From assembly GCA_030765065.1 (NCBI GenBank), contig CM060979.1:109294350-109358349 (forward strand): DNA of 64,000 bases, written 5' to 3'. How positions within the stretch are numbered: position 1 is the stretch's first letter; each line of letters opens with the position of its first letter. The notes below the pieces were generated by a model. The model was not told the DNA's origin. It ran no database searches and was given only the letters and a program-made list of their open reading frames with translations. This document shows positions 59,401-64,000 of this stretch, piece by piece. The position numbers were made by a program, and so were the translations under genes. The stretch comes from Deroplatys truncata. Lineage: Eukaryota > Arthropoda > Insecta > Mantodea > Mantidae.

Positions 59401-59455
59401 TGCCGCATAACCCGTCCAACCAGTTCAAAAATTGTTGCAGCCATTTATGATCAAT
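53488..59455. other. Long non-coding stretch
   Basis: About 6 kb without a recognisable gene. The largest frame (55817-56182, minus, 121 codons) has no domain. The segment 58740-59110 has TATA-like sequences (ACTATAAATAG at about 58875, CTAAATATATAAAC at about 59035) and could be an LTR remnant, but no partner or primer site is found. Confidence 0.4.
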
Positions 59456-59469
59456 GCCGTCAAGAACAA

Positions 59470-59575
59470 TGATGAAATAATTTTTAAGATCGGTTAAATG
59501 GTTTTCAAGTGGCGTTACACATACAGGCACATATACCATTTTCCCTCTTTATAATATTAGTATGGATATAGATTT
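59470..59575 (+). repeat. Possible retroposon 3' tail
   Basis: GATCGGTTAAATGGTTTTCA, then ACACATACAGGCACATATACC and CTTTATAATATTAGTATGGA. This series (a gttttcaagt-type phrase, spaced ACA repeats, TTATAATATTAGTATgGAT) resembles a common end of interspersed repeats in arthropods. No body of the element is recognised upstream. Confidence 0.35.
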
Positions 59576-59899
59576 AGCTTGATAATACCTGTAGTATACT
59601 TTTTATACAGGCGTATCAAGAGGAAAAGACTATCCGACCAGACAGTTCTTTAACATTTTATACTCTGCTGGATGAGAAAAAGCCTGAGAAGAGCTTCCAG
59701 CAACAGTCGTTATAATCATTATTATTATTATGAGTCCAAATGTAAAACAGGAAAACAGTTAAGCGTTTAATGTGTGGACAACTATGCAAATTATAATTTT
59801 AAGTTTGAATTTTATTTTTACTATTACTGCAACCACCACCACAAGCAGTGTTCGATAGCTGTTCTTATGGAGAGTTCATATTTTAGCAAGTGGCAATTT
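59576..59899. other. AT-rich non-coding stretch
   Basis: Nothing recognised. Confidence 0.5.
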
Positions 59900-60335
59900 T
59901 TACCTTCTCTACCAGGTAAGAGAAATTATTGTATTCTATCCAATAATGCCTATATCGAGATATCACCGGAAATACACATCTTGAGACCCCTTGACCCCGA
60001 AAAAAATGTAAAGGTCTGCGTGTGTGTTATGTGTTTGTGTTTGTCTATCTGTCTGTGAACAGCATAACTCAAAAACGAAAGTCGGTTAAACACAAAACTT
60101 GGTATTTAAATTCAACATCTACTAGAATGCGAGACGAATATTTTCGAGAACATACCAAAGCATATTACTACTTACATATAGATATATTCCTTATTTTTAT
60201 TATTTTATGTAAAACGGCTCTGTCAACTTTAATTGTATTGTCATAATTTTAATACGAGAAATGTGGTGTATACCTATAGTGAATTTTCTGTGAATACAAT
60301 GAGATATAAAAGTATAGAAAGAATGTTTTTGGGAG
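59900..60335 (+). repeat. 0.87-kb family, copy 6, 3'-truncated
   Basis: Starts TTTTTACCTTCTCTACCAGG, then TATTCTATCCAATAATGCC, ATCACCGGAAATACACA, a TGTGTTTGTGTTTG stretch, GAACAGCATAACTC, ACAAAACTTGGTATTTAAA, and TGAATTTTCTGTGAATA. The match fades at about 60335, roughly half way along the family. Confidence 0.7.
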
Positions 60336-61075
60336 TGGAGAGGCAAGGAAAGAAAAGGCAAGGAAAAAGAAGGAAGTTACACCTCAGTCACGCCTGAAGA
60401 GCCTGAGCGTAAAACTTACTAAAGACAAAATCTACAGCTCATAAATAGACAATTTGTATCAAATAAATATTTTCGTAGCTTTAGTCGATTACAAAATATT
60501 CTTTATTGCAAGTTTGGATATTTTTGCAATATTTTTAAGCGTCGCCTAGTGGACATGCTTTAAAATTTGGGATTCTTGCACCTCCTTTCTTTCCTTTCTG
60601 TCGCAAGCGCTTGTTACCATAGTAAATATATGAATGCTGTTTCCTCATGTTGTAACTCTCTTGTTCAGTTTTAAACAATCTCTATTTAGAAACATATCTT
60701 GAGCAAAACAGTGGTGATAGAAGTGCTTTATTATATTTATCCGCCGTAAGGTGCACATTTATTCATAACGTGCTTGGTTGCACATGGAGCTGTTTGCTCA
60801 CCTGATGCTTTCATTCTCAAATGCTTTTTTTCCTCAGTTTTCTTTAATTACAACACTGAACAATTAAAATTATCTTATTAAAGATAATACAAAGTACTTA
60901 TTTTATTCACGTATAGTCTAGAACCAACTTAAATGAATTAATACAGTGACAATTTATCAAGAGAACTAATACACACAACTTTTAAGTTAGTAAGCATTCC
61001 ACAATTATAAGTATCCTGTCCATATCCATGCAGTTTAACAATAGCTCCTTGTAAATATATCTCTATACTTTGGAG
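60336..61075. other. Non-coding stretch, start purine-rich
   Basis: 60335-60385 is purine-rich. Otherwise nothing is seen. The left part of the piggyBac element probably lies within it, but no terminal repeat was found. Confidence 0.4.
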
Positions 61076-61079
61076 TCAT

Positions 61080-62885
61080 GCTATCCTGTAGTGTTCTTGT
61101 TCCACGCGTGCATCATGCACACCACAATTGGCGCAAACATTTTATGCCTGTGCACGTCAATTTCCCGCAAAGTTGACACTGTTTTTTTTATTCTTCTATT
61201 TTTCTTTCCGAGACATATCTGTCACATGCCTGCTTGTTCATGAACTTTAATAAGTGGAATGTCAGTATCAGAAATACTTGCCGTGGAGAGTATTGTCTTC
61301 ATGGGATTGGCTGTTCTGTACACGCGTGATCAAGTTATATTTTTATAAGATCGAACGCCAACATTTTCAGAAATTTCCTCCTCCTCATCGGTTCCGAAAG
61401 GTTTTTAGTGAGAATAATCTGAGCTGCAATATTTAAAATTCTTGTAATATTTAACAATCAAAAGAATATTGTCAAAGGCCATCGGTTGCTAGCTACAGAC
61501 TGCTCTCCTAGCTCGTCAACCACATCAATGCCGCCTTTTGTTATATTATAGAAACTAATTATCTCTGGCTTTGGTAGGTCTCCTGTTTCTTCATCAATCT
61601 TGTTATCTGAATGCATACCCGATAAGAGTAATGCATTCTTTCCTGTTTTCGGAACATAAGATACCAAAGTTCCAATTAGTAAATAGCCAAACTTGCTACT
61701 ACGTGGTGGTTTCTTATAGATGTCTTCAAGTCAATGAACTTTTCAGCCATCTCTCGCTTGTTTTTGAGCAGAGTCCTAACAACCGTTGTCCTTTGCTCCA
61801 GAAGCTTTCTTATAACTGGCACCGAGGTGAAATGATTGCCCAAAGTTACACATCTACCAGTGTCAACTACAGGTTTTACGGGTCTGTTTACCACACTTTG
61901 TCATTTGGCATATCAAATGGTCCTTCGGGTCTTTGCCATCATATACTTGCAGGTTTACTGTGTAAAACATACCGGAGTCTACTAAGGCATATATTTGGAT
62001 CTCATAATTAGGGATTAGTTGGTTATGGATTGCCGGAATGCATTTCCCCTTGAAGGCGTGCAAAAATTTATCCTGTGTCAAAAATCTCCCAACTTTATAA
62101 CATTCTTGGCATCTTTTGACAAATCCATTAAAACAATTCCTTAACTGGAGTCACATTGTCTAACGCTGCCCTTTCAGGACGAGTGTCTACGTCATCAAAC
62201 CTGAGAGCAGGATACGTAAGTAAAATTGCTTGATGGATATGCCAGCTCTGCAACATTCTGGGACGTGCCATCTTCCATCCACAGTTCTTCAAGATTGGCG
62301 TGAGCTTCTTCTTGACACCCGCCATATACCTTGACTAAGCAGGGCATACATTTCAGTCACATTCGTATCCTTATAATCTCTTTCGCGGGAATAATTGTGT
62401 CCCAGTTTAGCAAGTTTCATATTGGTAAAAGCAACAAGTTCCGCAACCACATTATCAGAAGAAAACATGTTCCATGCTTCTAAGGATGTTTTAGCATTTT
62501 TGGCAGGAGGCTTAACATCAGGAATATTTATAACAATATTGGCTTTGTTTCTTCTGCCTCTTAGGTCTTTGGGATGAACTGTCCACTTTGTACTCTTATC
62601 TTCTCCCACATACGATGGACCATTTACCATGGATAGATCAGTGACATCATGTCTGGAAGCTTTTATCTCGGCGACAACGTCATTGTCGGACTGTTCCGAC
62701 TCAGAAAACTGCTCCTGTTGCTCAGAGTCAGCGTCAGTGTCAGATACCTCGTCTAAAGACAGTTGTCTTTCCTCAGACTCTATTGGATCTGCTCTACCTG
62801 GAGTCCACGGCACATTATAATCACTGACATTACCCTCCCGAGCTTTCTGAAGGGCCATTTTCACCATCCGTTGGCTTCTGCTCAT
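61080..62885 (-). pseudogene. piggyBac-type transposase, inactivated
   Basis: Cut-and-paste transposase of the piggyBac superfamily, on the minus strand, in at least five frame segments. The start MSRSQRMVKMALQKAREGNV is at 62885, followed by an acidic domain (DEVSDTDADSEQQEQFSES). Then WNMFSSDNVVAELVAFTNMK, MLQSWHIHQAILLTYPALRF plus DDVDTRPERAA, and YALVDSGMFYTVNL with the first catalytic Asp. The second site reads VTLGNHFTS at about 61824-61850, where active enzymes have a TFDNWFTS-type motif, so Asp is Gly. TLLKNKREM, SYVPKTGKNALLLSGMH and GGIDVVDELGEQ (third Asp, about 61510-61535) follow. Further left a damaged C-terminus ends in a Cys-containing tail (QCQLCGKLTC) near 61165-61190. Several stops. 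No TTAA-flanked terminal repeats were identified. Confidence 0.88.
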
Positions 62886-63515
62886 ATTAGCACTGTAAAA
62901 AAAAACAAATATGTCACAACCAAACACATTAAACCCAGTAACATTTACGTTACGGTACATAAACCACTGTTGTCAAAGCAAATTACAAGTTAGGAAAGCA
63001 TTTACAATAGATAAACCATTGTTGTCGAAGCAAATTACAAGTAATAACGCAATTGGCATCAGTAACAGTAAATATAACAATTATTAACAATGTAGTACTC
63101 CAATATTATTACAATAATGAATACAAATGCACACTATGCAATTTAGCGCACAAAGATCATAATTCTCACCTTGTTTAAATGACATACAGATAAGAAGCAC
63201 AATGGGCAAAATGCTCGCCTAATACACACTGCACACACAAAAATGTTCGTACTCTGCTACAGACTTCGTTAGACTGAAATCCTGAGAGGGCAGAGAAGAC
63301 TTAAAAAATAATTTACGTAGCGGCACTAAAGTCGTTTCCTCTACGCTAAGAGCGCCATTTTTAATATCATGGTGAGCGAAACGCTCATAGGTGCAACCAA
63401 GCCGGGTTATATGAATAGTGTAAAGTATATTGAACATTTGTAGATTAGTCATTTGTAGACTTTTTTCTAAATCCTGAAACCTTATTAATACCACCTAGTG
63501 TTTTCTTTGTTTTTT
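62886..63515. other. Non-coding stretch with a local duplication
   Basis: Two neighbouring 40-base segments (about 62959-62992 and 63009-63042) share TAAACCA.TGTTGTC.AAGCA and AATTACAAGT, an imperfect tandem duplication. The 91-codon minus-strand frame at 63219-63494 has no recognised domain. This is probably the region just inside the right end of the piggyBac element. Confidence 0.4.
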
Positions 63516-63531
63516 TTTGGGGGGGGGGAGG
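63510..63531. repeat. Homopolymer T/G tract
   Basis: A run of T followed by a run of G next to the 3' end of the third long SINE. On the SINE strand this is a C-run followed by an A-run, consistent with a retroposed tail. Confidence 0.7.
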
Positions 63532-63972
63532 TACAACAGAACTTTTGATATAGGTGTCCACGGAGGGGGACACCTCAGCACCGGAGATCGATTATGCCTA
63601 TCACCTCCCAGGAGAAAGGGATGATGTGAAGAAATCACACAGGAGGCTACCTGGTGGGGCTCATCGGTGGCAGACCTGTAAAGTCCCGCAACGACGTCAA
63701 GGAAGAACCCTATGCAAAGCGTACAGCCATCGCCCAACCGCAACCCGCCGAACACGTCACCTAGTCCTACAATTCTGAAACAGATCACAATGAAGGGAAT
63801 TACGGGTACAAGAAATGAGAGGCAGGAAAGTCGTGGTAGAAGAGGAGTCACCCCATCGTTGCCTACCACCTTGAGGAAACTACAAAAAAAAACCATAGGT
63901 TAGAGTAAGCGGGCGCCGGGGATCGAAACAGAGAGAGTCGCGCACGTTATCGCGGCGCCATCTCGCTGGATT
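63532..63972 (-). repeat. Long tRNA-derived SINE, family C, copy 3
   Basis: The minus strand starts CCAGCGAGATGGCGCCGCGA with B box TGTTTCGATCCCC (63919-63931), followed by a poly-T-interrupted segment, GGTGGTAGGCAACGATGGGG, and a GC-rich body ending AGGTGTCCCCCTCCGTGGAC. Shorter than the other two copies (about 440 bp). Open frames on both strands here are shadows. Confidence 0.7.
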
Positions 63973-64000
63973 TCGACGACAGTAATTTAACACTGCACAA

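Noticed and set aside
63495..63903. 133-codon ORF on the minus strand and neighbours
   Set aside because: They cover the third SINE copy and the homopolymer tract.

Overview
This window reads as non-genic DNA from a large, AT-rich animal genome, most probably an insect. Nearly every open stretch that can be recognised is a decayed transposable element of a type common in insects: mariner/Tc1 relatives, piggyBac, a Ty3/gypsy-class LTR element with a tRNA-Lys type primer site, several non-LTR retrotransposon fragments, and tRNA-derived SINEs. I recognise no host protein gene, no functional tRNA or rRNA gene, no operon-like layout and no bacterial features. The many 60-100 codon open frames are what random AT-rich sequence gives.

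Layout. 1-8.7 kb: a nested stack. An old LINE (1-636 and 7385-8690) is split by an insertion with a hAT-like right end near 7384. That insertion carries a SINE (1026-1299) and a complete but defective LTR retrotransposon (1317-6874), flanked by a 4-bp AAGT duplication. 9.4-18.9 kb: a short tRNA-derived element, two copies of a ~0.87-kb dispersed repeat family, and a TIR-bounded mariner (15957-17197). 19.9-23.6 kb: a possible solo LTR followed by primer-binding-site-like tandem units, a LINE reverse-transcriptase fragment, and a DDxD transposase with a long D2-D3 spacing. 26.5-33.4 kb: a tRNA-derived element, an N-terminal transposase fragment, two more dead mariners, two head-to-tail copies of the 0.87-kb family, and a second copy of the first SINE. 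37.5-45.2 kb: two LINE fragments, another 0.87-kb copy, two long SINEs (one with a perfect 13-bp target duplication), a 52-bp-arm hairpin beside a THAP-like reading frame, and local direct repeats. 47.4-47.95 kb: a CTCGAG-centred minisatellite. 52.4-53.5 kb: a Tc1 element that lost its third catalytic residue. 59.4-64 kb: a possible retroposon tail, a truncated 0.87-kb copy, a piggyBac pseudogene and a third long SINE.

No genes act together here. What can be read is the history of insertion and decay: every transposase inspected lacks a catalytic residue or an intact frame. Mariner 1 and the Tc1 element still keep matching terminal repeats, so in principle they could be moved by an intact relative elsewhere. 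The least ordinary items are the 0.87-kb repeat family, tandem copies of LTR-end/primer-site sequence in one clear and one possible element, the hairpin at 43.2 kb, and the minisatellite.
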